A stretch of DNA of 64,000 nucleotides from Sphingomonadales bacterium (GTDB taxonomy: Bacteria; Pseudomonadota; Alphaproteobacteria; Sphingomonadales; Sphingomonadaceae): the NCBI GenBank assembly GCA_016704425.1, contig JADJAC010000010.1, forward strand, positions 526,073 through 590,072, in the 5' to 3' direction. Shown here piece after piece: positions 16,035-24,028 of this stretch. Each line of letters opens with the position of its first letter. Position 1 is the first letter of the stretch. Position numbers and translations under genes: made by a program. The notes beneath the pieces are model-generated. The model searched no databases. It saw nothing but the letters and a program-made list of their open reading frames with translations, and had not been told where the DNA came from.

Positions 16035-16364
16035 TCAGTGCGACACCGCGCTGGAAAAGCCGTTCATGATTACCACGCCAACAACGATGAAGCCCATGCC
16101 GATCATGGCGGCGGAATCGAGCTTCTGGCCTTGGATCAGCCACGCGACAGCCGCGACCAACACTACGCCCAAGCCTGCCCAAATCGCGTAGGCAACTCCG
16201 GTGGGGATGGTCCGTAATGCCAGCGCAAGGAAGTAGAACGTGACTAAATAGCCCCCAAGGGCGAGCATGGTCGGGCCGATCTTTGTGAACCCCTCTGTCT
16301 GGCGGAGTAACGATGTCGCGAACACTTCACCAATGATGGCAATCGCAAGGTAGAGATACTGCAT
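16035..16364 (-). CDS. SMR-family multidrug efflux protein
   Basis: This is a 109-aa protein with four transmembrane helices, the full length of the small multidrug resistance family. The essential membrane Glu is in IAIIGEVFATSLL (TM1). The TM3 segment TGVAYAIWAGLGVVLVAAV is of the EmrE/QacE type, where the protein exports quaternary ammonium or cationic compounds by proton antiport as a dimer in the inner membrane. AAGGAG lies seven bases before the ATG. It is monocistronic, between two non-coding gaps, and close to an IS1182-type element, so it may be a transferred resistance gene. Substrate (biocide versus guanidinium) cannot be settled by eye. Confidence 0.9.
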   Translation of the reverse strand: MQYLYLAIAIIGEVFATSLLRQTEGFTKIGPTMLALGGYLVTFYFLALALRTIPTGVAYAIWAGLGVVLVAAVAWLIQGQKLDSAAMIGMGFIVVGVVIMNGFSSAVSH

Positions 16365-16681
16365 GAAACGCTCCTTGAGTTTGGAGGGAGCGTTGGCCCA
16401 TTGGTCAAGCGCCTACCCTTTCGATCAGGTGACGCCGTGGCAGGGAAGAGTCCGACATGCGGGCGCAGGGGCTACCATCCTGCTACTCTATGCTCGGCGA
16501 AACCAACTTAGGAAAGCTCAATCAGCTTGTCACGCGACCATCAGGAAAATGTCCGCAATGGGTCGCTTCCTGAATGTCGGCTGCTGGCGAGAATCGCGCA
16601 GAAGCTGACTGGCAGGTGCTGGCACCATAAGCCGAACGGCAGGAAGCTGCCTTCGTTGAAAAAATCTGCCGTTCAGCTTAC
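16365..16681. other. Non-coding gap upstream of the SMR gene
   Basis: No gene is seen. On the minus strand a TTGACC lies in the SMR promoter region with a 19-base spacer to CAAACT, a poor promoter match. At 16548-16564 is AATGTCCGCAATGGGTC, whose near-complement recurs on the far side of the IS (18217-18234). The right part ends at the IS target site. Confidence 0.4.
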
Positions 16682-16735
16682 GACCCGATTCTGTTGAAAA
16701 ACTTCCCCTTGCAATGCTGGTAAAGTATTGATTCT

Positions 16736-18142
16736 ATGTCTCTGCAAGCAAGCGGAGACGGGCGTATGATGGGTGAGCGGACGGTGGCGCAGGAGGCGCT
16801 GTTCTACAGCTTCAACCTTGAGCGGCATGTTCCTGCGGATCACCTGCTGCGCTCGATTGATCGGTTCGTTGACCTGTCGGGCATTCGTGAACACCTGCGC
16901 CCCTTCTACAGCTCGACGGGTCGGCCCTCGGTCGATCCCGAGCTGATGATCCGGATGCTGATCGTCGGCTACTGCATGGGCATTCGGTCCGAGCGGCGGC
17001 TGTGCGAGGAGGTGCATGTCAACCTCGCCTATCGTTGGTTCTGCCGCCTGGGGCTGGAAGGCGATGTGCCCGACCACTCGACCTTCTCGAAGAACCGGCA
17101 CGGGCGCTTCCGCGACAGTGATCTGCTGCGCCAGCTGTTCGAGACGACCGTGGCACGTTGCATCGCCGAGGGACTGGTTGGCGGCGAAGGGTTCGCTGTC
17201 GATGGCAGCCTCGTGCGCGCCGATGTGAACCGCCAGCATGCCGTGGATCAGGCAGATGGCCTTCCGGATCCGGCCACCAGCCATGCCGTTCGCGAGTATC
17301 TGGCCGTGCTCGATGATGCCGCCTTCGGGGGCGCAACCCCGGTGCCGCCCAAGCAGTTGGCGGTGGCTGATCCGGCTGCGCGGTGGACAGCGGCAAGCCG
17401 CGAGCGGGCCTTCTTTGCCTATGCCACCAACTATCTGATCGATCTTCAGCATGCGGTTATCGTCGATGTCGAAGCGACTACCGCCATCCGCCAGGCCGAA
17501 GTTACTGCCCAGCGCCGCATGATCGACCGGACGCAGGAGCGCTTTGGTCTGTGGCCTGAGCGGCTTGTGGGGGACACCGGATATGGCGATGCAAAGAACC
17601 TGTCATGGCTGGTCGAGGAGCGCGGCATCGAGCCGCACATCCCGGTGTTCGACAAGTCTGCCCGCCGCGATGATACCTTCGAGCGTTCGGCCTTCACCTT
17701 CGACCATGACGATGACAGCTATACCTGCCCTGCTGGCAAGCGACTGCGCCAGAGCCAGAGGGCCTACAGCAATGCCCGTCAGTCGGTCGATGCCGACGGC
17801 ATGCTGCGCTACCGCGCCAGCAAGCTCGACTGTGACGCCTGCGCTCTCAAGCCGCGCTGTTGCCCGACCCAGCCAGCACGCAAAATCCTGCGCTCAGTCC
17901 ACGAGGGCGCCCGTGATCTCGCCCGCGATATCGCCACAACCGATGCTTATCTGGTCTCGCGCCGCCAGCGCAAGAAGGTCGAGATGCTGTTCGCACACCT
18001 TAAGCGCATCCTCAGAATGGATCGCCTGCGCCTGCGAGGTCCCAACGGCGCAAGAGACGAGTTCCTGCTCGCCGCCACCGCCCAAAACCTTCGCAAGATG
18101 GCCAAGCTGATCCCGATGCCAGCCACCCCAGCCCCCGCTTAA
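16736..18142 (+). CDS. IS1182-family transposase
   Basis: This is a 468-aa DDE transposase. The N-terminal domain is typical of InsH/IS1182-type enzymes (LRSIDRFVDL, STGRPSVDPELMIRMLIVGY, DHSTFSKNR), with a catalytic Asp in EGFAVDGSLVRAD and further acidic residues in VGDTGYGDAKNL. A Cys-rich zinc-like segment (CDACALKPRCCPT) precedes the C-terminal EMLFAHLKRILRMDRLRLRG, which holds the final catalytic Glu region. A later ATG at 16766 is an alternative start. It is full length and uninterrupted, so probably active. The stop codon lies inside a perfect 20-bp palindrome. Confidence 0.92.
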   Translation: MSLQASGDGRMMGERTVAQEALFYSFNLERHVPADHLLRSIDRFVDLSGIREHLRPFYSSTGRPSVDPELMIRMLIVGYCMGIRSERRLCEEVHVNLAYRWFCRLGLEGDVPDHSTFSKNRHGRFRDSDLLRQLFETTVARCIAEGLVGGEGFAVDGSLVRADVNRQHAVDQADGLPDPATSHAVREYLAVLDDAAFGGATPVPPKQLAVADPAARWTAASRERAFFAYATNYLIDLQHAVIVDVEATTAIRQAEVTAQRRMIDRTQERFGLWPERLVGDTGYGDAKNLSWLVEERGIEPHIPVFDKSARRDDTFERSAFTFDHDDDSYTCPAGKRLRQSQRAYSNARQSVDADGMLRYRASKLDCDACALKPRCCPTQPARKILRSVHEGARDLARDIATTDAYLVSRRQRKKVEMLFAHLKRILRMDRLRLRGPNGARDEFLLAATAQNLRKMAKLIPMPATPAPA

Positions 18143-18150
18143 GCGGGGGC
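18131..18150 (+). terminator. Palindromic hairpin at the transposase stop
   Basis: GCCCCCGCTT followed by AAGCGGGGGC is a perfect 20-bp palindrome containing the TAA stop. It lacks a strong T-run, so termination is plausible but unproven. Confidence 0.5.
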
Positions 18151-18258
18151 AAAGCCTCAGCGCGGCCTCATGCTCGCGCCAGCGCCTGTCTCAGCGCCGG
18201 GTTTTTCAACACAATCGACCCCATTGCGGACATTCGACGCTGCGGGCAGACTGGCTAT

Positions 18259-18594
18259 ATGAAGTTCTTGGCTCTTGTATTCATGATCGCCCTTTCGGGT
18301 TGTTCGAACATAGAGAATACGTTCATTGTTACAGACGCGGAGCGAAATATCGTCTCTGCTGACCTTGAACTCTGCAACTCAGTAACTCCGCTTCAGCGAA
18401 GCGGCGAGCGTTGGTCTGTTACAACGCCCATTGAGTGCGAAGGGTCAGGCAAAATCAGCGTCAACTACGCATCGAGTGAGGAAGAAACTTGCATCGTCGG
18501 TTACGTGACGCCCGCCGCGGTCCAATCGTTTGAGTTTCAGGTAACTGAAAATGGTTGCGAGGTTTACACCCACATTCTCCAAGTAAGTCGCTGA
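18259..18594 (+). CDS. Small lipoprotein, 3' end replaced by IS1380
   Basis: This is a 111-aa frame. It starts MKFLALVFMIALSGC, a lipoprotein signal peptide with a lipobox (LSGC) and Cys15 as the predicted lipidated residue. The mature part is short and beta-rich with four further cysteines (CNS, IECEG, TCIV, GCEV), so disulfides are possible. The last eight or so codons lie within the left end of the IS1380-type element (from 18569), so the native C-terminus is lost. No family is recognised. It begins 38 bases after the IS1182 target site and is somewhat less G+C-rich than the backbone. Confidence 0.6.
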   Translation: MKFLALVFMIALSGCSNIENTFIVTDAERNIVSADLELCNSVTPLQRSGERWSVTTPIECEGSGKISVNYASSEEETCIVGYVTPAAVQSFEFQVTENGCEVYTHILQVSR

Positions 18595-20239
18595 TTTCGC
18601 TGTCGTAATCGTGATATTTCGCATATAAATCATGGCGTTGACGGCTGCGAGGGGCGCGTTTCATGGATCACCTGGAGGGTGCGGGCTTGGCGCGGGGAGA
18701 TCGGGTTGATTTCGACCGCCGTGTGCGTCTGGAGTTCCGTGGTGCGCAGATCAGTTCAGACGGTGGCCTGCTGGTGATGCGCGAGCTTGATGACGTGCTC
18801 GGCCTGTCCAATCTGGCGTCGGAGGCGCTGCGAGACAGCCGCACCGGGAAGAACACGCTCCATCGGCTTGACGGATTGTTCCGGCAATCGGTGTTCGGAC
18901 GACTGGCCGGATACGAGGATGTGAACGATGCCGACCGCTTGGCCCTCGATCCCGTGATGCGTCAGGTCGTTGGCGGCAGGGCCGTCGAGGCGCAAGCTGC
19001 TTCGGCATCGCAGATGGGACGGTTCGAGACCGAGACGCTGGCTCTGGCCGCGAACCGGGCGGCGCTGGCCGATCTGAACGGCCAATGGATCGACCGGTTT
19101 CATGACCGCAACGGGTTGAAATACATCGTGCTGGACATGGACAGCTCGGTCAGCCCCACCCACGGCGATCAGGAAGGTACTGCCTGGAACGGGCATTTCG
19201 ACTGCACCTGCTATCACCCCATCTTCTTGTTCAACCAGTTTGGCATGCTGGAGCGCTGCGCCCTGCGTAACGGCAATGTCCACAGCGCCGATGGCTGGCG
19301 GGATGTCCTTGATCCCGTCATTGCCCGATATGCTGGCCGCGACCTTGGTGGACGCTTCTTCCGGGCCGACGCTGCCTACGCGATCCCCGCGATCTATATG
19401 CGGCTGGAAGAAGCCAGGTTCTTCTACGCCATCCGTCTGCCCGCCAACGCCGTCTTGCGCGAGAAGATCGCGCATCGGCTGACACGGCCCGTGGGACGGC
19501 CTTCGCTGACCAAGGTCAAACGGTTCTTCGAGGACTTCGAGTATCAGGCGGCGTCCTGGGACAAGCCGCGCCGCGTCATCGCCAAGATCGAATGGCATCC
19601 GGGCGAGCTGTTCCCCAAAGTCGGCTTCATCGTCACCAACCTGCCGATGGAGCCAGACTGGGTGGTGAGGTTCTACAACCAGCGCGGCACCGCAGAGCAG
19701 CACATCAAGGAAGGCAAATATGCCTTTCGCTGGACGCGGCTGTCATGCCGGAAGTTCCGGCACAACGAGGTGCGGCTGCAACTGCACGCGCTGGCCTACA
19801 ACCTGGCAACCTTCCTGCGCTGCATCGAACTGCCCGAGGCCATGGCGGACTGGTCGTTGACCAGCCTGCAACTCAAGCTGATCAAGATCGGCGCCCGCGT
19901 CGTCCGCCACGCCCGCGCCATTACCTTCCAGTTGGCCGAGGTCGCCGTCACCGGCCCGATGGTGCGGGCCGTCCTTGCCGCCATCCGCCGTCTTCGAACG
20001 CCTCCGTCATGCGCATGACCACGATCCATGCCCAAGCTGAACGAAAGCGGCAGGACAGGTCCGTCTGCCGCGCGGAAAAGCGGCTCTGCCGGGCCAGAAT
20101 GCTGCGGGTTCGAGGCTTGATCCACCCGACTTCGGCCGTTTGCGCGACGACAGACACCGCTCGGGGCGAAAAACGCTTGCCCAGCGAGCAAAATCAGGCG
20201 ATCTTGAAGTCAAGCGGCGGGCCACTTGGGGAATGTCGG
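18569..20239 (+). mobile_element. IS1380-type element, copy A
   Basis: A roughly 1671-bp element with ends CCCACATTCTCCAAGT (left) and complement CCGACATTCCCCAAGT (right). Boundaries are inferred by comparing three copies in the window. No direct repeat of the flanks was found, so the two sides probably did not start out adjacent. The left flank is a lipoprotein gene and the right flank a low-G+C transporter gene. Confidence 0.8.
18663..20018 (+). CDS. IS1380-family transposase (copy A)
   Basis: This is a 451-aa DDE transposase. Landmarks are SSDGGLLVMRELDD near the N-terminus, LDMDSSVSPTHGDQEG around residue 160 (first catalytic Asp), RADAAYAIP (second Asp) and YNQRGTAEQHIKEGKYAF (Glu of the YREK-like box). 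It is intact and full length. It differs from copies B and C at scattered positions (e.g. DVLGLSNLASEALRD versus DALGLSDLASAALRD), so it arrived separately. It starts about 95 bp inside the element. Confidence 0.92.
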   Translation: MDHLEGAGLARGDRVDFDRRVRLEFRGAQISSDGGLLVMRELDDVLGLSNLASEALRDSRTGKNTLHRLDGLFRQSVFGRLAGYEDVNDADRLALDPVMRQVVGGRAVEAQAASASQMGRFETETLALAANRAALADLNGQWIDRFHDRNGLKYIVLDMDSSVSPTHGDQEGTAWNGHFDCTCYHPIFLFNQFGMLERCALRNGNVHSADGWRDVLDPVIARYAGRDLGGRFFRADAAYAIPAIYMRLEEARFFYAIRLPANAVLREKIAHRLTRPVGRPSLTKVKRFFEDFEYQAASWDKPRRVIAKIEWHPGELFPKVGFIVTNLPMEPDWVVRFYNQRGTAEQHIKEGKYAFRWTRLSCRKFRHNEVRLQLHALAYNLATFLRCIELPEAMADWSLTSLQLKLIKIGARVVRHARAITFQLAEVAVTGPMVRAVLAAIRRLRTPPSCA

Positions 20240-20283
20240 ATAGAAATAAGCAAAATTATTTTGCGGCACCTGAGGAGGGTATC

Positions 20284-21812
20284 TTGAGCAACAACGATCA
20301 CAACAAACTAAACTTGGGCGATCAAATGGCGACCGTTAATCCACCGTTAGAACCAATCTCGCAATCGCCAATTCCTACGCCACCGCTTCCTTGGCACACG
20401 CGCGTCTTTTACGGGATGGGCGCTATGGCCTTTGGTATCAAATCCAACGGCTTCGATTATTACCTCTTGGCGTTTTACAGCCAGGTTGTGGGCCTGGATC
20501 CCCGATTGGTTGGGCTGGCTCTGTTTATATCGCTGCTTTTTGATGCGGTAAGCGATCCATTGGTGGGTTATTGGTCGGATAATCTGCGCTCCAGATGGGG
20601 CGCCGGCATCCTTTCATGTATGGAGCTGCGATTCCGGTTGCGCTGTGTTTTTTCTTAGTTTGGATGCCCCCCGAAAGCTTCTCTGACACAGAGACTTTTT
20701 GGTATCTGTTGTGTTTATCCGTCTTGATACGGACCGGCATCACATTTTTTGAAACGCCCAATATAGCTTTGGCGCCTGAATTGACTCAGGATTACAACGA
20801 TAGAAGCAGGCTCATCAGCTACGCTCATTTCTTTGCCTGGTCGGGCGGCAATTTCATGAACATCGCCATGTTATTCATTGTCTTTCCACTTTTCGTAACC
20901 GGCTCCATGTCCGAGGCAGTAAGCTCGCGGGCGCCTTACACTGCCTATGGCGTTATCGCTTCGGTGTTGATTTTTATCTCTATTATGGTGTCATCGGCGG
21001 GCACGCATTCAAGAATTCCAACGCTTTATAGCCCGCCCCAACAACGCAAACTTACAGTGCCCAAAATCTTCAAAGAGATTTTTGAAACGCTTGCCAATCG
21101 CTCGTTCGTATCGATTTTTGCCGCTTCGATGCTCGGCGCTATGGGTTTGGGTCTCAAAGCCTCTTTGCATCTGTATTTTGTTTCCTATTTCTGGGAATTC
21201 ACGCCCGCGGAAACCGGCTATCTTTCTATCGGGATTTTCCTGTCGGCCTTTATCGGCTTTAAGATTGCGCCATTCGTTTCTGAGCGTATGGGCAAAAAGA
21301 ACGGCGCGATCATTGTGGGGCTTGTGGCGTTTGTGGCGGCGCCAATTCCTATTTGTATGCGCCTGTTTGATATGCTCCCGGCTAACGGCGATCCGATCAT
21401 ATTCTGGTTTAACCTGATTTTTGGGATCGTTGATCTTGGCCTAATAATTTGTTTCAATATTTTGGTCGCCTCGATGTTTGCCGATTTGGCAGAGCAATCA
21501 GAACTGGAAACCGGGCGGCGCTCTGAAGGGATATTGGCCGCGGCCATAACTTTTGCGAAAAAGAGCGTTCAGGGCTTGGGTGTGTTGATGGCATCCTTCG
21601 TACTGACGCTTGCACAATTCCCAAAAGGGGTGAGCGTTGATGATGTCTCGGACCAGGCGATTTGGGATCTTGGCGCGTATTTCGTTCCAATCGTGACCGC
21701 GATCTATCTTGTTATGATTGGCGCCTTGACTAGTTACAAATTGAGCAAAGAGGACTTCGAAGAAAATTTGCGCAGACTTCAAGACAGAACAATAACCGAG
21801 CACCGACAATAG
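20284..21812 (+). pseudogene. GPH/MFS-type sugar or glycoside symporter, frameshifted
   Basis: This inner-membrane transporter has about 12 transmembrane helices and belongs to the glycoside-pentoside-hexuronide (melibiose-type) branch of MFS. Landmarks are FDAVSDPLVGYWSDNLRSRWG after helix 2 and RRHPFMYGAAIP after it. The first frame (from a TTG at 20284 preceded by GAGGAGG) runs to 20658; the second carries the protein to 21812. A single base is missing in the GGGG run near 20600; one more G restores WGRRHPF. The region is clearly A+T-richer than the plasmid backbone, suggesting transfer from another lineage. The upstream flank is the IS1380 copy A end. The gene may be intact if the missing G is a sequencing error. 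Confidence 0.75.
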
Positions 21813-21943
21813 GCAGCATATTGTGCAGCCATAATAACTGGGTGCCATACGCCTCATTATCGCAGAAAGGTTTAGTGCGCTGTCAAGTGCAATAGAGTAT
21901 GGTGCCAGATTTCCGCTTTCGTGTTGAGAGCTCTGGTATTGTC

Positions 21944-22393
21944 CTAAGTCTTTTTGGTATCCAATTCGAGAACATGCTCTTTCTGGATCGATTTCTTGTC
22001 GATTTTTCCAGATGCAATTCTGGCCAGAGGGGTCTCCGAAATCCGGACATATTTCGGGATCTTGAAATTGGCGAGCTTGCTTTTCAAACTTTCTTGCAAT
22101 GCCGCAACATCTACCTGATTGTCAGCGTATATCGTGGCCGCAACTTCTTCGCCGAGCCTCTCATCAGGCACACCATAAACACACGCTTCAATGATAGACG
22201 GATAACCTGCCAAAGCTGACTCTACTTCGCTACAACCAATGTTTTCGCCACCGCGAATTATGATCTGTTTCAGTCGGTCGACGACATACAAGAAGCCCTC
22301 TTTATCAATATATGCGATATCTCCAGTTCGGAACCAACCATCTTCTAGAAAATCATCAATGGAGTCTGGGCGTTCCCAATTACAATCACTTCG
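21944..22393 (-). pseudogene. Acyl-CoA synthetase, C-terminal fragment
   Basis: The frame is open from 22393 to the stop at 21944 with no proper start. It contains the adenylate-forming C-terminal signature: DGWFRTGDIAYID, the hinge region RLKQIIIRGGENI, EVESALAGYPSIIEACVYGVPD and the terminal ARIASGKIDKK with the catalytic Lys. About 150 of an expected 500-550 residues remain. The upstream side changes abruptly near 22390 into unrelated sequence. Low G+C matches the adjacent transporter and suggests one imported segment. Confidence 0.8.
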
Positions 22394-22484
22394 TCAGCTA
22401 ACCACCCTCCTTGTTGCCGGTTCAGCGATCTCAGCTTTTCACCAAAAGCGGCCATCGGAGCTTGCCCGACGGCCGCCATGATGG

Positions 22485-23120
22485 TCAGATTTCGATACGC
22501 TCAGCGAGGACTAGCGCGTCCTCCACGTCGACACCGAGATAGCGGACAGTGTTTTCGATCTTGGAATGTCCCAGAAGAATCTGGACCGCACGCAGATTTC
22601 CCGTTGTCCGATAGATCATGGCCGCCTTGGTGCGCCGCATGGAATGGGTGCCGTAGTCTTCACGCCGCAATCCGACAGCGGTGACCCATTCATCGACGAG
22701 CCGGGCATACTGCCGCGTGCTCATCGGTTGACCGGAATGGATCCTGCTTGGGAACACGAAATCATCGATGGTGCCGCCACGTCGCAGCAGCCATGTTGCG
22801 AGGCTCGAGCGGGCGTCAGCAGTGATTTCAAATTGCACCGGCCGTCCGGTCTTCCGCTGAATGATCATTGCGCGGTCGCGAACTTCGGATCCGGCGACGA
22901 GGTCGCCGATCTTGAGCTTCACGAGATCGCAGCCCCGCAGCTTGCTGTCGATCGCCAGGTCGAACAGCGCGCGGTCGCGGCGCCGCTCCTCGCGATCAAG
23001 GAAGAAGCGGATCGCCCAAATCTGTTTCTGGGTCAGTGGCCGCTTTGTGCCGACGGTTTTGCCGGCATTCCACACAACGCGGTTCTGCATGGCAGGGTCG
23101 AAGTGAGAATAGGTCATCAT
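22485..23120 (-). CDS. Compact tyrosine recombinase/integrase (211 aa)
   Basis: This is a complete small tyrosine recombinase. The catalytic residues read R in DSKLRGCDLVKL, K in IIQRKTGRPV, HxxR in THSMRRTKAA, and H...Y in LLGHSKIENTVRYLG. It has almost no N-terminal core-binding domain, as in the short integrases that are frequent on sphingomonad plasmids. An alternative Met is the second codon. It may act in plasmid dimer resolution or integrate a small element; the neighbours do not decide. It stands alone between the ligase fragment and the HigB/HigA pair. Confidence 0.88.
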   Translation of the reverse strand: MMTYSHFDPAMQNRVVWNAGKTVGTKRPLTQKQIWAIRFFLDREERRRDRALFDLAIDSKLRGCDLVKLKIGDLVAGSEVRDRAMIIQRKTGRPVQFEITADARSSLATWLLRRGGTIDDFVFPSRIHSGQPMSTRQYARLVDEWVTAVGLRREDYGTHSMRRTKAAMIYRTTGNLRAVQILLGHSKIENTVRYLGVDVEDALVLAERIEI

Positions 23121-23347
23121 CTTTCTCCATGGCCTTGATTGGCCTAGAGGAAAGAACGGGAAATGAATGTGATTTGGCCATTGATCGCGCCGACGGATCG
23201 GGACCCTGCAATTTAACGGGACAGAATTGGCCTGACCCTGTCCGAGATCATAACCTCTTGGCCTGTCGGCGCATTCTTAAGCGGGCTGGACATCCAATGG
23301 ATGGAGTTTCGGCATTACTGCGATCATCGGCGACCCAGTTGAGCCTG

Positions 23348-23650
23348 CTATGCGGGCTCGCGCACGCGCTCGATAGAAATCGTCTCCGATCCGCTTTTGG
23401 CTTGCGCAAGATCATAGGTGGACTGCATCCGCAGCATGGTGGCAGCAGAGACGCCAAATGCCTTTTCGAAGCGGATCGCCATCTCCGGGGTTAGCGCAGC
23501 CCTGCCATTCAGCAAGCGGCTCAACGCAGGCCGAGTAACCTTGAGATGATCTGCGGTGCTCGACACATTCATGTTGTAAGGCTTCACGATCTCTTCGAGC
23601 AACCAAGGTCCCGGATGGATCGCGAAGCTGTCATGGAGCTTGATAGCCAT
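23348..23650 (-). CDS. higA: HigA-type antitoxin
   Basis: This is a 100-aa protein of the VapI/HigA addiction-module family. It has the typical HPGPWLLEEIVKPYNM opening, an HTH (STADHLKVTRPALSRLLNGRAALT) and PEMAIRFEKAFGVSAATML. Its start overlaps the stop of the upstream toxin gene (TGATG). The HTH should bind the palindromes upstream of higB and repress the operon, while direct contact neutralises the toxin. Toxin-first gene order is normal for higBA. Confidence 0.92.
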   Translation of the reverse strand: MAIKLHDSFAIHPGPWLLEEIVKPYNMNVSSTADHLKVTRPALSRLLNGRAALTPEMAIRFEKAFGVSAATMLRMQSTYDLAQAKSGSETISIERVREPA

Positions 23651-23931
23651 CAGTGATAGTCCTCCAGATCGAGATCAGCGACGGTGAGTTCGTCGATCAT
23701 TGTGAATGTCAGCCGCCAGTTTCGGGTTACCGTCATGGCAAAGTATCCCTCCCTGTCGCCAGTGAGGGGATGAAACCCGAAATTCGGTGGCACCGCCAGC
23801 TCATCCAGGCTCTCTGCCGAAGCAATGAACGCCAGCATGCGACGGAGCCGGTCAACCTCCATCAGCCCTGCTGGCTTCCCGGTTTCAGCAAACCTGCGAA
23901 GTGCCTTGTGGCGGATGCTTCCGATTTCCAT
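23650..23931 (-). CDS. higB: HigB-type mRNA interferase toxin
   Basis: This is a 93-aa RelE/HigB-superfamily toxin. MEIGSIRHKALRRFAETG matches the HigB N-terminus, PPNFGFHPLTGDREGYFAMTV the core, and NWRLTFTM contains the conserved Arg. The start is placed at 23931 by homology. Upstream in-frame codons fall in the operator and the ribosome site is weak. HigB toxins cleave mRNA on the ribosome. The gene is translationally coupled to higA. It is intact and full length. Confidence 0.9.
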   Translation of the reverse strand: MEIGSIRHKALRRFAETGKPAGLMEVDRLRRMLAFIASAESLDELAVPPNFGFHPLTGDREGYFAMTVTRNWRLTFTMIDELTVADLDLEDYH

Positions 23932-23933
23932 GA

Positions 23934-23956
23934 AGGTGTAATCCCACAAGTTACAC
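23934..23956. promoter_or_regulatory. higBA operator 1 (imperfect palindrome)
   Basis: AGGTGTAAT with GTTACAC in inverted orientation, centred just upstream of the higB start and overlapping a -10-like GATTAC on the minus strand. It is a variant of the perfect dyad at 23970-23994. Confidence 0.6.
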
Positions 23957-23969
23957 AAGGAGTCAACAG

Positions 23970-23994
23970 AGGTGTAACCCCGGAGGTTACACCT
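23970..23994. promoter_or_regulatory. higBA operator 2 (perfect palindrome)
   Basis: AGGTGTAAC and GTTACACCT form perfect 9-bp arms around a 7-bp centre. Between the two dyads the minus strand has TTGACT with a 17-base spacer to GATTAC, a plausible promoter bracketed by both operators. Confidence 0.75.
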
Positions 23995-24028
23995 TGGTCA
24001 TCGGGGTACCAGCTTTTCACTTCATATC

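Larger units (their letters stand above)
16687..18216 (+). mobile_element. IS1182-type insertion sequence
   Basis: A 1530-bp element bounded by 16-bp inverted repeats (GATTCTGTTGAAAAAC at 16687-16702; complement of 18201-18216 reads GATTGTGTTGAAAAAC). It is flanked by a 5-bp direct repeat GACCC (16682-16686 and 18217-18221). Intact transposase gene inside. The target duplication shows direct insertion without later rearrangement. Confidence 0.85.

Noticed and set aside
16365..16450. Guanidine riboswitch upstream of the SMR gene
   Set aside because: The two ACGR-loop hairpins of the guanidine-II class, or another recognisable guanidine aptamer, were not found in the leader.
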